Assembly (NCBI GenBank): GCA_024803745.1
Contig: JANJXV010000013.1
Coordinates: 17,047,501 to 17,111,500 of the forward strand
Direction of reading: 5' to 3'
DNA from: Megascapheus bottae
Taxonomy: Eukaryota > Chordata > Mammalia > Rodentia > Geomyidae
DNA length: 64,000 nt
Positions 1-12,820 of the stretch are shown here, one piece after another. The position numbers and the translations under genes were made by a program. Every line of letters starts with the position of its first letter. Within the stretch, counting starts at the first letter, position 1. Below the pieces are notes generated by a model. It was not told the origin of the DNA. It searched no databases and saw nothing but the letters and a program-made list of their open reading frames with translations.

Positions 1-445
1 TTAATTAGAGTCTCAAGGACTATCCTACCTGGTCTGGCTACCAGCCACCAGCCCCCAGCTAAGACTTTAGTTTTGATGTTAATCTTCTTTCTCATCACCT
101 CTTAGTCTTGTGTTATCCTCGGAGATGGTAACATTGCTCTTTAGTTTCATCTGGTGTTTATAGAACTTTAAGTTGTTGTAAAGTACATTTTTCATTTGCT
201 GTAGGGGTTTACTTCATCTTTTCCCAAACGGGGAGCCAAACATTCCAAAGCCATTTTTAAAATAATCATTTCTCAACTCACACACTTTAAATGTCACCAT
301 TTTAATACAAAAATAAGATTTGTACTTGGATCTATTCCTATATCTGAGTCCCCTTTCCTGTTCCAATTGACCTATATCCTCATTTTTTGTATTGACAACA
401 CATTATTTAAAGGTTTTGTAATGATTTTTCAATCTCGGTAAATCT
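1..445. other. Intergenic, no gene seen
   Basis: AT-rich sequence without a convincing open frame. Parts near 340-440 loosely resemble antisense L1 ORF2 sequence, but too weakly for a firm call. Confidence 0.5.
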
Positions 446-457
446 CTTTTTGTTAAT

Positions 458-654
458 CTTTTTTTTTTTTTTTGCCAGTTCTGTGGTTGACCTCAGGGCC
501 TGAGCACTGTCCTTGGGCTTGCTCAAGGCTAGAGCTCTACCACTTGAGCCACAGTACCACTTCCGGCTTTTTTTCTGTACGTGTGGTACTGAGGAATTGA
601 ACCCGGGTCTAAGTGAATGCTAGGTAAGCACTCTACTAGGCCAAACTCCTGGCC
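458..654 (-). mobile_element. ID-like dimeric SINE (tRNA-derived)
   Basis: The minus strand shows a tRNA-type left monomer (promoter-like gcttgcctagca motif, here diverged), a second ID-like part and a 3-prime A-tail (seen as a T run at 461-473). A perfect 12-bp target-site duplication (446-457 and 655-666) flanks it, showing retrotransposition. Confidence 0.9.
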
Positions 655-666
655 CTTTTTGTTAAT

Positions 667-1179
667 ATTCTATATGACATGTTTCAGTTACTGTTGGAAT
701 TTATGACTTCAAGTAAAAAACTAACATAACCTCATTTATCATGACCCCTTTAAGTGTTTACTGGTTTATTTTAGTTTAGTTTGATCTGCTCATCTTTTTA
801 TTTATGTTTTAATTGAAAGCATTGTCTTCTAATTTCTCTGAGAATATGGAGAATACTTGAATCTTCAAGTTTTGCTTTTTCACAGTTTTGCATACAAGTA
901 TCCGATTCTCAGGGTCCTCTTTTACAAACATACAGTGTGCGTCTAGGAAAACAGTTTCATATTACACCCAAGGGTCTGTGGAAGAGGATTTCCAATTTAC
1001 TATCAGGTTGTTACTTTGTAACAACCTGGATCCATTTTTTAGTATGCTGGTATAAATGGAACAACAAGGTCCTTTGTGTCATGGTTTGTAATCTCCTTAT
1101 GTACATTGTCAGGAGAAGAGGGGCAAGGACTTCAGAAACCCATATATATACTCAACACTTAATTCAGAAGGTTTATTAC
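667..1179. other. Intergenic, no gene seen
   Basis: AT-rich single-copy-looking sequence. It holds a perfect 11-bp-stem hairpin at 1004-1028. The short open frame over 937-1182 has no recognisable features and is probably chance. Confidence 0.5.
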
Positions 1180-1475
1180 TGAAGAGCATGGCTCAAGTAG
1201 TAGAGCCCCCCAGCTCAATTCCTAGTACTATTAATAAAATAAAATAAAGCTGGAGTGGCTCAGGTCTGTAAACCTAGCTATTCAGGGGTTTGATTTGAAA
1301 GGTTGAAATTTGAAGCCAAACGGGGAAGAGAAGTAGTCCAGACTTTGTCTCCAAAACACTGGCAAAAAGCAAGGCTAGAGGCATAGCTCAAATAATATAG
1401 CACCAGCTGAGAAAGCAGAGCGATTAACTATGAGGCCCTGGGTTGAGCCACCAGAAAGCAAGAAAGAAAGAAGGC
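1180..1475 (+). mobile_element. Old B1/ID composite SINE copies
   Basis: A partial ID-like piece (1180-1245) is followed by a diverged B1-like left part (from about 1248) and an ID-like right part ending in a GA-rich purine tail near 1455-1475. Divergence is much higher than in the ID-like dimers of this window. Confidence 0.65.
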
Positions 1476-1807
1476 TTGAGTTACAGCATTGTATCAGGCA
1501 CTGTGCTGAGACTTCAAAATTCTCAACAAACCTGCTCCCTCTTTTGTCCAAGCGCACACTCCTTTCATGCTGCCAAACCCACTTCTCAGTTACACGTGGC
1601 AATGTAGTAAGTTTTCTGCAGGGGAATGTGAGCTCAAATAATATACATCATTCAGAATGACTGGATAGGAACCAGATCACAGGCTTCTCTGTTCTGGAAT
1701 AATGAAATAAGTATTTTCCTGTGACCTCTGTTATAGGCACACAGCTCCTAAAATCCTTAAAATCCTATGACAGATAATGTCTTAAGTTCATACCTCAATA
1801 CATCAAA

Positions 1808-1915
1808 ATTGTTTCTTCTAAAGCCTGGTGGCAGATGTCTGTAATCCTAGCATGCAGGAGGAGAGCCAAAAAGTGTGCAAGGCTAGCTTAGGCCAAATAG
1901 CAACCCTCTTTCAAA
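1808..1915 (+). mobile_element. Diverged B1-like SINE
   Basis: Contains the 7SL-derived motif tgtctgtaatcctagcatgc and the expected downstream gagccaa... region, with many substitutions. Confidence 0.6.
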
Positions 1916-1999
1916 CACATAATTCATGTTTAAGTTGTTTTGAAATATATATCACCGTTAGCTATGGAACAATAGAAGTTAATCCTCCTAGGTAACTAT

Positions 2000-3070
2000 A
2001 TTGTGTCTGTTAGCCAACTCTTTTCTAGCCTTCCCTCCACTCTACTCTGCTAAGCCCTTAGTGACCACACTCTGTAGTACGAACTCCACTTTTTAGTTTC
2101 TACATATGAATGTGGGTACAACAGTGGTTTTTGTAAGTCTGACTTAATACAGTTGACATTGTTCTCGAGGTCCATCCATTTTCCCCCCAGCAGTGACAGT
2201 ATTTTGCATCATTTTATGGTTGAACAATATTCCATTGTGGATATACATGCATTTTCTATATTTATCAATGTGGATACCTAAGTTGGTTCAGTCTCAGTAC
2301 TGCAGTAAACCTAGGAGTATCCATAGCTCTTTTGATTTTCTTTCCTTTGGATGTATACCCAATAGTGGGATGGCTAGATCATATAGCAGGACAACTTTTT
2401 TCCTGGAAAAAAAATCTCTATATTGTTTTTATAATGTCTGCACTAATTTACATTCCCTTCAGGAGGGTATAAGTGTTCCCTTTCACCCTTGCCAGAATGC
2501 TTTTTGTTTTTGATAATTGCCATTGTAACTGAAGTAAGAAAATGTCTTCTTGTGGTTTTGATTTGCATCTCCCATATGTCCCCTGACACTGAGCACATCT
2601 GAATATATATTTGGCCATTTGTGTTTCTTCTTTTGAAATATCTCTACTCAGATCATTTTGACCATTTTAATATTGAACTCTTTGCTCTTTTGCAGAGTTG
2701 AGCTGAGTTTCTAATACATTCTGGATAGGAATCTTTTGTTGCATGGATAGCTTACAAATATTTTCTCCTAATCTGTAGATTGCCTCTTTGTTCTGTTGAT
2801 TATTTTCGTTGCTGTTCAGAAGCTACTGTGTTATCCCCCTTGATGTATTTTTGCGTGTATTGTTTGTTTTTGGGGATCTTATTCAGAAAACCTTTGTCTA
2901 TACCAATGTCCAGACCTTGTTTTGTTTCTAATAGTTTCATGGTTGGGTCTTACATTTAAACCTTTGACTCAATTTTTAATTGATTTCCTAGAACTGGTAA
3001 GTAGGTTATGGGGCTAATTTCCTACTTCTGTATTCCAGTATTCAGTTGTTCCAGGTGTGCTTAATCTTAG
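2000..3070 (-). mobile_element. Ancient LINE-1 (L1M-type) ORF2 3-prime region, broken
   Basis: Read on the minus strand this is the end of L1 ORF2 plus part of the 3-prime region. The plus strand shows characteristic antisense words such as aatattccattgtggatat and gtatacccaatagtgggatg. Many stops and indels; non-functional. Confidence 0.8.
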
Positions 3071-3558
3071 AAGCTAGATTTCAACAACCACAATAGAGGT
3101 GTAAAAGCTATAGGCACGTCACAGCACATCCAGTGTTCATACTGACAAGAATGTGAAGTCAGGTTGTCAGAACCTTTAGTAGAAATGATTGTATGTCCCA
3201 TTCTATTATATTTGATTTGCACAGAAATTTCTGTAATTTAACCAAGCAATAGTAGATATTTTCTCATAAATACTAAGTCTATATCTTCAAGTTTATGTAC
3301 ATAAAACATTTTGACAATTTAAACTTAAAAAATTATCAGTCATTTCTTTAAATATTGCAAATATATTTAGCCATCAGAAGTGAAAGATAAATATTGCCAT
3401 GTATTGGTGTAAACACAATATACTCTATGTATGAAACCAAATTATCTGTTAGGGAAAACACAATATGTTTATTGCCATCTGTGTAGATAAGTAAAACCTG
3501 TATAAATGAAATAAGTGAAGGAGAAATGAAGCCTAAAGATCTTTCCCATCTATTTGGG
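3071..3558. other. Intergenic, no gene seen
   Basis: AT-rich sequence between an old L1 and a young SINE. I see no coding signal or recognisable repeat. Confidence 0.5.
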
Positions 3559-3577
3559 GAAAGAAATGGAAGTGTTC

Positions 3578-3782
3578 TAGGGCGGGGAGTTTGGTCTAGA
3601 GGTAGAGTGCTTGCCTAGCATGCATGAAGGCCCAGGTTCAATTCTTCGGTACCACATACACAGAAAAAAGCCAGAAGTGGGGCTAAGGCTCAAGTGGTAG
3701 AGCTCTAGCCTTGAGAAAAGTCCAAGGACAGTGCCCAGGCCCTAAGCTCAAGCCTAGGACTGGCAAAAAAAAAAAAAAAGAA
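3578..3782 (+). mobile_element. ID-like dimeric SINE, young copy
   Basis: Shows gtagagtgcttgcctagcat (tRNA-type internal promoter region), a second ID-like segment and an A-tail at 3765-3779. Perfect 18-bp target-site duplications at 3560-3577 and 3783-3800 bracket it. Confidence 0.95.
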
Positions 3783-3800
3783 AAAGAAATGGAAGTGTTC

Positions 3801-5480
3801 AACTATGTAGTTGCTTCATTGAATTGTGTATACTTTCAAGTATATACCTTGTGACTCTGTTAGTACTCTATGGTCTTTTAATATAGGAATGAGGACATAT
3901 ATCAGGAAACTAATTCAGCTAACTTGTTTGGTGTCTGCATCCTTGAACCCATAACTATTAAGGTATGTTAATGCATTCACAACCAGGACAAACCAGGTGT
4001 TGGCAAAGCAACTCAGAATGTACATGTACCACAATTGTCCCATCTATGCCATAATAACACAAAGCATGAAATACAAATACATGTTGGTGATGGGATTAGT
4101 TCGTAGGCATGACATCGTGTGAGCTTGTTTTCTCCATGAGAGCCATTGGACACTGGAGTACTAGTGTAGTTCACTCATATTTACCATGACAGACGTGTAT
4201 TTGCCGTAACATCCCAGAGTGTACCAGAATATACGTATCACTACAACCATTATAAATTGTATGCGGGTTCAGGATCTGTGAACCAGTCGGCATTATGACA
4301 ATCATCTGCATGTGCCTTGACTAATCACAATGTATTTACTAAGACATTAGCCTTGCATGGGCAGTAGTAGATATCCACTATTGGAAGGAGTGTTTTGCAC
4401 CATTATACTTCCATTAGTCTGGTAGATATTACACATATTAGCAGATCAAAATGAAACAGGAAATTTCAGCAGCTGTCAGCTTGCCTACATCCTAATAGTC
4501 TGTATGTAACATGGTTTGAGCCTGCATACTTCTTCACAGCTTCTGAATACTAATCAGACTAAGCAATTCTGCATGTACATTGACAAATGCAGACAGTGAT
4601 CACCCAGTGTGTGAAAGGCTTCAAGTGCCAAGACAGTCAATACATGCTGTGGCAGCTTATAATGTATCAAGTCATACATACTTGGTAATATAATTTGTGT
4701 ATTTATAAGATATAAATGTGTAAAGGTCAGTTGTGGGGCTGACATGTTTTGCAATTTAACTTTTTTCTCCGGGTTCTCTACAACTACAATGATTTTATGC
4801 ACAAGTGTACGTGCACACACACATACACAGACACACTCTTACATATCTATAGCATCTTTAAAACCCTCAAGGTTTCATTACCCAAGAAACACTTTAGTGT
4901 CACTGTCCTCACCTTCCATCTCAGTCTCAACTTTCATTCTCAACTTGTTTACGTATTATAGTTTTCTCCCTTCGAGGAATAAAACTCTGAACTTCCTCAT
5001 CCTTTTGGTCTTTTTTCTTTGTACATCATAAGTCTCTGTTCTTATAAGAGTTGAAGATTCCTCATGGCTCCCACTCATTCTCCTTTTCCATTGCCTGTAC
5101 TATCTATATATAGATAAAGAAATGGTATTTCATTATAAGAAAAGAACTCATGTCTCAATTCTTCACAAAATATACCTGCAAGACATGCATGATTTACTAA
5201 GGTAATTTTCATGAATTTTTAATAAGAGGAAATTGAGTCATCACACCTACTCCAAATAATTACAACCAGTTTTTCCTAACCTCACCCTTTGAAAGAAATT
5301 ATCATTCACAATGTATTATGTGCAACCAATGTATCTTCACATAATGAAAACAATTCTATTAAAATGAAAATCCATATTTCAGTGAAATCAGGCTCAGATT
5401 AGCAATCTTCACCATTCTACTCAGCCTAACATTTGAGTTAGAACATTTGAGTTAGAACATTATCACTTAACTCTGAATGT
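3801..5480. other. Intergenic, unclassified sequence
   Basis: No gene recognised. The part at about 3860-4740 is not obviously any rodent repeat and carries scattered CpGs, unlike its surroundings. A short tandem duplication of 13-14 bases lies near 5433-5460. Short open frames over 4554-5031 show no family resemblance. Confidence 0.45.
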
Positions 5481-5484
5481 GCAC

Positions 5485-5588
5485 TGTGTTCTTAACGTAG
5501 CTGAGCCTTGATTTCTTCATTTGTGACAAAAGCATTGATCACATCCACATCACAGGATTATGAGAGTCAAATGAGATCATTCCTTCTT
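5485..5588 (+). mobile_element. MIR fragment
   Basis: Resembles the 3-prime half of the MIR core SINE (gagccttgatttcttcattt followed by an aggattatgagag... stretch). Diverged, as expected for this ancient family. Confidence 0.5.
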
Positions 5589-5589
5589 G

Positions 5590-6960
5590 CCACAGATAGT
5601 TATTGAGGACAGGCTACATGCCAGTAACTGCTTAAATGCCATGTTGATAAAGTATTTTCAAAAAGAAACTTGCAAGTCTAGTAAATAGTAATCATTACAG
5701 GATATGCGTTACAGAGACACAAAGCAGGTTAGGAGAGACTGATTTCTGTGGCAAAAGCTGGGGAGCAGTCACTGAGAAAGTAACCCGAGAGCAGTTTTGA
5801 AAATTGCATGGACTGAATCAAACAACAACCAAGAAACAGCGCTCTCAGTGTGAACCATCAGTACCAAAATCTTCATGTTTAAATGATCTTCTATTCTACT
5901 TGTCTGAGGATGAAAAGAAGACCAATGTAGCTAAAGCAGAACAGTTAGGAAGAAAGACAAAAGACTGAAACCAGCGGGTAATTGGAGCCATATCATGTGG
6001 AGTGTTATTGATCATTAAAAGAATCACGATTTTTACTGGTAGTGAAATGCTCTCTTAAAATTTGTTTAAATTTACTTTATCTAGTATGTTGAGAAGGCAC
6101 AGTAGAAAGATAAGGAGCAAGTAGAGACCGGGTAGAAAGTGAGTCCAGGAAGAAGATCATAAAAGTGAACATAGAAGTGAGCGGATTCTAGATCTATCTT
6201 GAACACAGCTAAATGATTTGTGAATGGATGGATGTGATATGTGAGAGACGGAATCCGTGATGACTGCAGTGCTTTGGGCCTGAGCAGTGAGTGGGAAGGA
6301 TGTCAGCCATTGGGATGGTCGTTAGTGCAGGTCCAGCAGGTGGCGCTGGAAGGAGCAGACACAAAGATTTGATCATAATAAACTTGCGGATCTTATTTGA
6401 TATTCCAGTCAGTAGATGCTGAAAAGGCAATTGGATATATGAGTCATTCAGGGGAGAGGTCTGAGCTAGAGACATACGTTTAGGCTGTCCATTTATAAGT
6501 GATATTTTAAAGCCACAAAGTAAATCTACATGGGAGAGAATGTGAACCGAAAAAATAAGTTGATGGACTAAGTCCTAAGGTACTCCAGCATTAAGAATTA
6601 AGAGAGGAAGAAAAGCCCAGCATGAGATGCTATGGAATGGTTAGTGATGATGGAAAAATAGATCTAAGAGAAGGAAGGAGTACTGGAAGCAAATGTCCAA
6701 AACTCAGGTAGTATGAGGATGCAGAATTATACATTCAAATCGATTTAAATATGGAATTAAATATTGGGTTAATTATTACATTCACCAACTATGAGGTCAT
6801 TTTTTAATCTTGAAATGAGTAGGTTTTGTGAAGTGGTGGCAACAAAGTCTGAGAGGGAACTTGGGCAAGATCATGAAGAAAGGACTATTTCACAACTCTT
6901 TGAAAACTTTCACTATACAGAGAACAGAAAATGGCACAATACTTCATGAAAGAAGTAGGT
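5590..6960 (-). mobile_element. L2 LINE relic, 3-prime end and ORF2 part
   Basis: The plus strand begins with the antisense L2 tail (ttattgaggacaggctacat) and continues in antisense L2 order, including the diagnostic ggcaattggatatatgagtc near 6427. The order of landmarks matches L2 over about 1.4 kb. Heavily mutated, no intact frame. Confidence 0.75.
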
Positions 6961-7815
6961 TAATTAGGTCTTTTAAAATGGGAGAAGTAATATTTTCTCA
7001 GTTTGATAAAGATGCTCTCATAGAGGAACTGATCTGTAACACACAAGAGGTAGAAGTCACTAGAGCAATGTACCTGGGTGACAACAGGATGGGGACTCCA
7101 CACAGCAGAGACACCCCATGTCCTATACACATTAGCTGCCAAGAGCAAGTTATTAGCATCTCTTCTCAACCCCACATTCAGTGACATCAATTAGGCCATG
7201 GCGGGCTTATTTACACCATAGAAATCAGCAAATGCTGTTACCTGGGTTTTATTTAACACAGAATAGTTAGTAGAACATTTCTAAGCATACTACTGAGTTC
7301 ACTAATGAAGGGGCTGACCTTAGAGACAGGAAGTATTCATCTACAGGAGAGAAATCAGTATAAAGGTGCAGTTCTGAGAGATGGCAAGCTCTGTGTAACA
7401 CACTTGCCCCAGTAGCTAGAACAAGTAAAGTGGACTAATGATCATGTTTACTATTCCATTTAATCATATTGCATTGTTTCTAGGTATATCTCTGTTCCCA
7501 GGCTTTGTGGCATAACATTAATACACCTTTCAAAGAAGGAAGATTAATTTTTGTGTTTGGTCTAAGACTTTAGACTCACTGATTCACTGATATACCAAGT
7601 AAATAATTTGGTAACATTTGTTAAGTATCTATGACACACTCCAGATTGTATTTTATATTCATTAGAATAAACACAATAAATATTCAGTAAGAAATGATTA
7701 TAAGCAAGGTATTTTCATGAGTATTGAAAGAGGAAGTTTAATCCTAGTAACAAGATTTAATGTCTACAGCTATTAAGCTTTATGGGTGATTGGGGGCTTT
7801 TTATTAAATAAAAAA
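6961..7815. other. Intergenic, no gene seen
   Basis: Mixed-composition unique-looking DNA. An open frame over 6828-7184 overlaps the L2 relic and is not a gene. Confidence 0.5.
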
Positions 7816-7817
7816 GG

Positions 7818-7925
7818 ATTTTGAGACTGGGTCTTGCTGTATAGTCTAGACTAGTTGATATTTAGCTCAAGATTATCCCGCTTCAGCTTCCTGAATGAAT
7901 GCTGAATTTACAGATCTATGCAGCA
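7818..7925 (-). mobile_element. Diverged B1-like SINE
   Basis: Antisense B1 features: gagactgggtcttgctgtat at one end and a degenerate ctgaatttacaga at the other. Confidence 0.55.
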
Positions 7926-8253
7926 ATAAGTTATTTAAAAATCAAATGTGTGTTTTGGGGTATAAATATATAAAATAAATCAGTGGTCAGATGATTATAG
8001 TAGAACTAAATCTCTTTTGCATACAGGTATGCTTTTGTCAATTTTAGTCATGGAAAAATATGTATAAGTATGAATTTTGCCTACCAGTAATTCAGTGAGG
8101 ATATAATTCTATATAATTTGGATATAAGAACTACTGAATAAAAGAAAAAAAACTACTGAAATGTATACGATGCAGAGTAAAATTTGATACCATTGGATTT
8201 CTAATCTTATAACGTGGTGAACTTGTATTTAACATTAGAAAATATTGTATGTC

Positions 8254-8474
8254 AGCTGGGCACTGGTGGTTCATACCTGTAGTCCTAGCCACATGGGAGG
8301 TTGAAATCTATGGATTGTGGTTCAAAGCCAGCCTGGAGTATGAAAGTCTGTGAGATTCTTATCTCTCATTAACCACCAGAAAACCAAAAGTGGTGCTTTG
8401 GCTCAAATGATAGAGGGCTAGCCTTGAGCTGAAGAGCTTAGGGACAGAGCCCAGGCCCAGAGTTCAAGACCCAT
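8254..8474 (+). mobile_element. B1-ID composite SINE
   Basis: Left part is B1/7SL-like (gctgggcactggtggttcat ... acctgtagtcctagc). Right part is ID-like (ggctcaaatgatagagggct ... agccttgagctga). The usual A-tail is replaced by a purine microsatellite. Confidence 0.85.
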
Positions 8475-8516
8475 GAGAGAGAGGGAGAGAGGGAGGGAGG
8501 GAGGGAGGGAGAGAGA

Positions 8517-8560
<44 letters not shown>

Positions 8561-8565
8561 AGAGA
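8475..8565 (+). repeat. (GA)n/(GGGA)n microsatellite
   Basis: About 90 bp of GA and GGGA units ending in a run of ten G, directly joined to the 3-prime end of a composite SINE. The open frames over it encode only low-complexity Arg/Glu or Ser/Leu tracts. Confidence 0.95.
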
Positions 8566-11088
8566 TTATTATATGCCATTTACAAAGCTCTACTACCTGG
8601 TTTCTATTTTGATTCTTATCAAAGGGATAGAGGTTCTTTCTCTTCCCTCCCATATGATTTTATGTTTCTCAGGAATCTGGACTTTCTTGAAGTCTTCACA
8701 ACATTCTACAGTAATCAAATCTATAAAATTACAGTTTCAAGTATCACCCATATATAAACTATATTTGTGGGCTCACTTTCAGCACCTCATGTATTCTAGA
8801 GCTATACATCTCAACCTGGCACTCAGTATTTTTCTTAGAATGATGTCTTTTAAATTCATGGTTAACTTGGAGGAAACCAAGTAATTGCTCTATAATTTGC
8901 ATCACATTTACTCAGGCACCTGTTTGCTCAGTTTTTTTCTTTCAGAATCATTCAAACTACTAATTCCTTAGTTCTGTAGTTACAGTTTTTACCTGTTATT
9001 GATAATAGGTTCCTATTTGGTCTCCCATTTTAATTCTTTCTCTTTTTTATTGTAACTATTTCTAATGTAAAATTTGATTAGATTACATGTCTTCTTAAAA
9101 TGCAACAACTGTTCCTTTCTGAAGGTTGTATGTTAATGTTTAATAAAAACAGGAGTGAGTGTCGAAGATATTAATCTTAAAAATGGAAATGACATAAATT
9201 TTCAGTAATAAAGGAATGTTCACATTCGCTATCATGTGCTCATTTAGTGAAATATCTTGCTTCCTTGTAATAGTAACTTTTCAGGGAACTAGAATAGATT
9301 TATTATAAGGGATGTGTATTAGAACTAACACAATTTATGCTCTATTTTTCCTATGAACTATATTTACTTCCATTGAGTTAATAGGCAGAAAAATGAGTTT
9401 TGCTTATAGAGGTCACGTACAACTTCATTAGATCTCAGAAACTCTGCAAACATTATCTCAGTTAAGTAATCAGTTTCATAAAAGCAACCAACTTTCCTTT
9501 TTCCTGTTGCTATTGTTTTTCATCTTTCCTGGTTTCTGTCTCATAGTAATATCCCAAATTCAATAATACATTTTGTCCTCAATGGATTTTAACACATTTA
9601 GATCAGTTCCTTCTGACCTTCAGAATTTATATTTCTACCTGAGGCTTATGCATGTCTTTGATTTTGGTGTTCCTTGCCTCTGCACTTTTGAAGAAAGATG
9701 TTCACACTCCAGCCCCAAATTTTGCTGTACAATATCTTCAAGATTGGTGCATGGAACACTCAATTGAGAGACTTCCAGCACTCACAATGTAATGGGTGAA
9801 AAACAACCACTGTGTTCTCCCACCAAGATCACATGAGAATGTGTAGCCGCAAGACTAGATAGTTAAGAAACACACAGAGTGCTGACAGCCAAGAGTGTAA
9901 GGGGAAGACATTCCTCAATGCAGGCTCTTTTCTGAGGTTGCCTTGCCGAGTACAAGGTAGAGAGAAAAGATGGAATTTTCTTAAGTACTCAGACTTTCTT
10001 CTATAGAGGTGACCCATAGTCCACAGGGAGGATATAGCAGCCTATCTGAAGAGAATGAGCAATAAGTAAGCAGTCTTTTTTGCTAGTAAGTATTGGTGTG
10101 CACAGGAATTCTGGTATACAAACAGTAATAATGTTGAGTTTTATATTGCAGGGAATACAGAATAGTGATTAAAATGTTATTCTCTGATAAAATGAAGACA
10201 GAAGATACAGTCTTCTTATATCCCAGTGCTTAGCTTGTTAATTTAATATTTGTAAGCTTTTCCTTGTGGGCTGGGGAAAGACTTTATTTCCTCATAGCTA
10301 TAGACCATAATACTTCATTAGGACAGTGAAGCTAAATTCTATTCAATAATATATCCCGATTCTAGTATAGTGAATGGCACAGAGGTGATTCAGTAGGTAG
10401 CTGATAAATGAACAAAATAATAACCGCCCTTTTGCCCTGAGGCTGTGTCCCATTCTTAGAGTGGTATTGTATGTGTGAGTATTTATACCTCTGCACAAAG
10501 ATGGACAGATTTCCTGAGTACAGCAGTTCCCAGGTAATTCAATTTAGTCATCTGATTCATCATGCTTCCAGTGAACTAAGCACCTCCTGAACCTCTGGTG
10601 ATGAAACTTGCTCTCATAAAGATCCTCATAGCCAAAGCACACTATTTTATCAGATCTTTACCTCACACAGTACCCTAATTGTCCTTCTAGAAATTATCTC
10701 ATGCTTTCAGTATGTCTGTGCATTTCATTTTCTAAAAAAAAAAAATGCGTCCTTAGCTGAAACGTCTCTTAAATTGTGTCTTATATATCAAATTGTTAAA
10801 AGAAGTGCTTCAAATGCAGAATATCCAAAGTTGAGTTTCTGATCATTTCCCAAGTTTGTTGTGCTTTATTTGCTATCTGAGATAATTAGGTGATTTAATC
10901 AAGTTGTCTTTGTTCTCCTTTTCTTCAATAGATCTTAAAATTCTATAACCTATTTAGAATTTCCTACTGTTTACTTCAATTAAATGATTATTTTGAACCT
11001 TGGCTGGTTTTTGTTAAGAATTAAATAGTAATTATGTTTTTGCCCTCACAAACATATAATAGTGGTAATTATAATGAAGATAATAAAT
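8566..11088. other. Intergenic, no gene seen
   Basis: About 2.5 kb of AT-rich DNA without recognisable genes or young repeats. Small MIR- or L2-like words occur near 10370-10410 but are too short to call. Confidence 0.5.
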
Positions 11089-11089
11089 G

Positions 11090-11300
11090 ATGTTTGTTCA
11101 GCACTTTATGATAAACACTATTGTAAACATTTTATGTCTATCCATTTATTCTCCAAAACAACCTATGAGGCTGATGCTGTTATCAATCTTTTAAGCTGAG
11201 GAGGAAACTAAGACATAGAGATTAAATAATTTGCCCTTTATTATAAGAGCTAAGAAGGAATATAAGTAGCACTTAAACTTGGACACCTGCACTCTGAAAT
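11090..11300 (-). mobile_element. MIR
   Basis: Antisense MIR: cagcactttatgataaacac, then acaacctatgaggctgatgc, then gaggaaactaagacatagag, in the correct order for the reverse complement of MIR. Confidence 0.8.
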
Positions 11301-12588
11301 TTACTCTGAGATTGTTCTTCATTTTCTTACATTATGTCCTTCCTGTTTCAAAAATTCCTTCTTAACAATTCCCACACATCCAGACTGTAATAATAACTAT
11401 TACTTAAATTGAATTACCATAGTTTTATTGATTGCTATCCTTCTGTATTCAATTTTTGCTATCTTGAAATCTCTATACTAATGCAATTTCATTTGACTAG
11501 AGTACTTTGATGAGTTTCATGCATTTATTTTATTTTTCAGAAAGGAAATATGAGTATGGTACTGTTTATACATTTTAAAATATGAATTAATTGCTATCAT
11601 AAATGTACAAAATGAATTGGATATGCTAATGTTGATTTGCCATTTACTTTTGCTTTAATCTCTACCCCGATATTTGCTCCATTGGTACTGTATTTCTAAC
11701 ATCTTAAGTGAAGACATTGATACCAATCAGATTCTTCTTTCTAGATGATTTCTCCTTTCCACATGGAGGCATTTAGACTTCATTTCCACAATGTCACCCA
11801 GATAGGCATGATTGGAAATACTTGTTTTCAGTGGTCTTACTCAGAGAAGTTTTCTTCCAGTTCAGTCCTAATCACCCCATCTGCTCCATCATCTCTTTTC
11901 TCTTCTGTAAATCTCATAATCCCAGTGTTGAAGACCTACCTATGTTTTCTCACAATTTCTGTTTCTTTATCTTCCTGTTTTGTATTCTGGGAAAAATTGT
12001 TTCAATAAGTAACTTCCTGAATTCAGATTTTAGTAGTAATATGTTTTTCTCTCCATTGCTTCTATTGAACTTTTTTTGGCAAATAAAATTTTAAGCTGAA
12101 AAACATTCTTGCTATCAAATTACCCTTTATTATAAAAACCTGCTGAGACCACCACCCATGAGCAGAAAACAAGATTTAAAATTATTTAAGATCTTCACCT
12201 ATTATCAACATTAGTTCATTTTAAATATTAGCCTGTTTGCCCTGACCTCTCAGTCTAATACTCTATTTTGAAATGCCAATTTGTTTCATTTTCTCCATAG
12301 CTTTCTCCAACTAGAAGAGGTAGGCTCTGGCCCTCATTACCACAGAGAAAGCTTGATTCAAGTTTATATATTCTGGTATTCATAGATCTAGAGAAACAGA
12401 ATGGGAATTTTTTTCCTAAAGAGTATAGGGGACAGATAGGAAAACACTCCCAATTCATGAGAAAGAAGGCACAGGTCTTTATTCCAGGTGGTTCTCTTCC
12501 AAGAAATAAATTATTCCAAATTCTCTCCATTGATAGAATTGTCTGTGGGGGTTCCTTTCAATGGACATGTTAATACCTTGGAAGTCAG

Positions 12589-12590
<2 letters not shown>
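11301..12590. other. Intergenic, no gene seen
   Basis: AT-rich unique-looking sequence. Overlapping short frames at 11745-12094 and 12255-12530 have no recognisable domain and no plausible splice or promoter context. Confidence 0.5.
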
Positions 12591-12621
<31 letters not shown>

Positions 12622-12623
12622 AA
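12591..12623. repeat. (CAAAA)n simple repeat
   Basis: Five to six CAAAA units followed by an A run. Confidence 0.9.
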
Positions 12624-12820
12624 GCTTGGAAATGTGAATGCTAAGCCCTTCTATAGAGACAGTCAGTGATATAGTTTGTTTTTTTCTCACAGTTTGGTCT
12701 GGTTCCAGGAAGCATAGTAATTATGTACACGTAATTCACATCTGAATTAGCAGCCAAAAGATGCATTTAACAACTAATAGCAGACAGCAGTACATTGCAT
12801 CTATATCTCTGTTAAAATGA

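Noticed and set aside
8438..8757. Arg/Glu and Ser/Leu repeat proteins across GA microsatellites (also at 23.7, 45.9, 58.5 and 60.5 kb)
   Set aside because: Direct translations of simple repeats, not genes.
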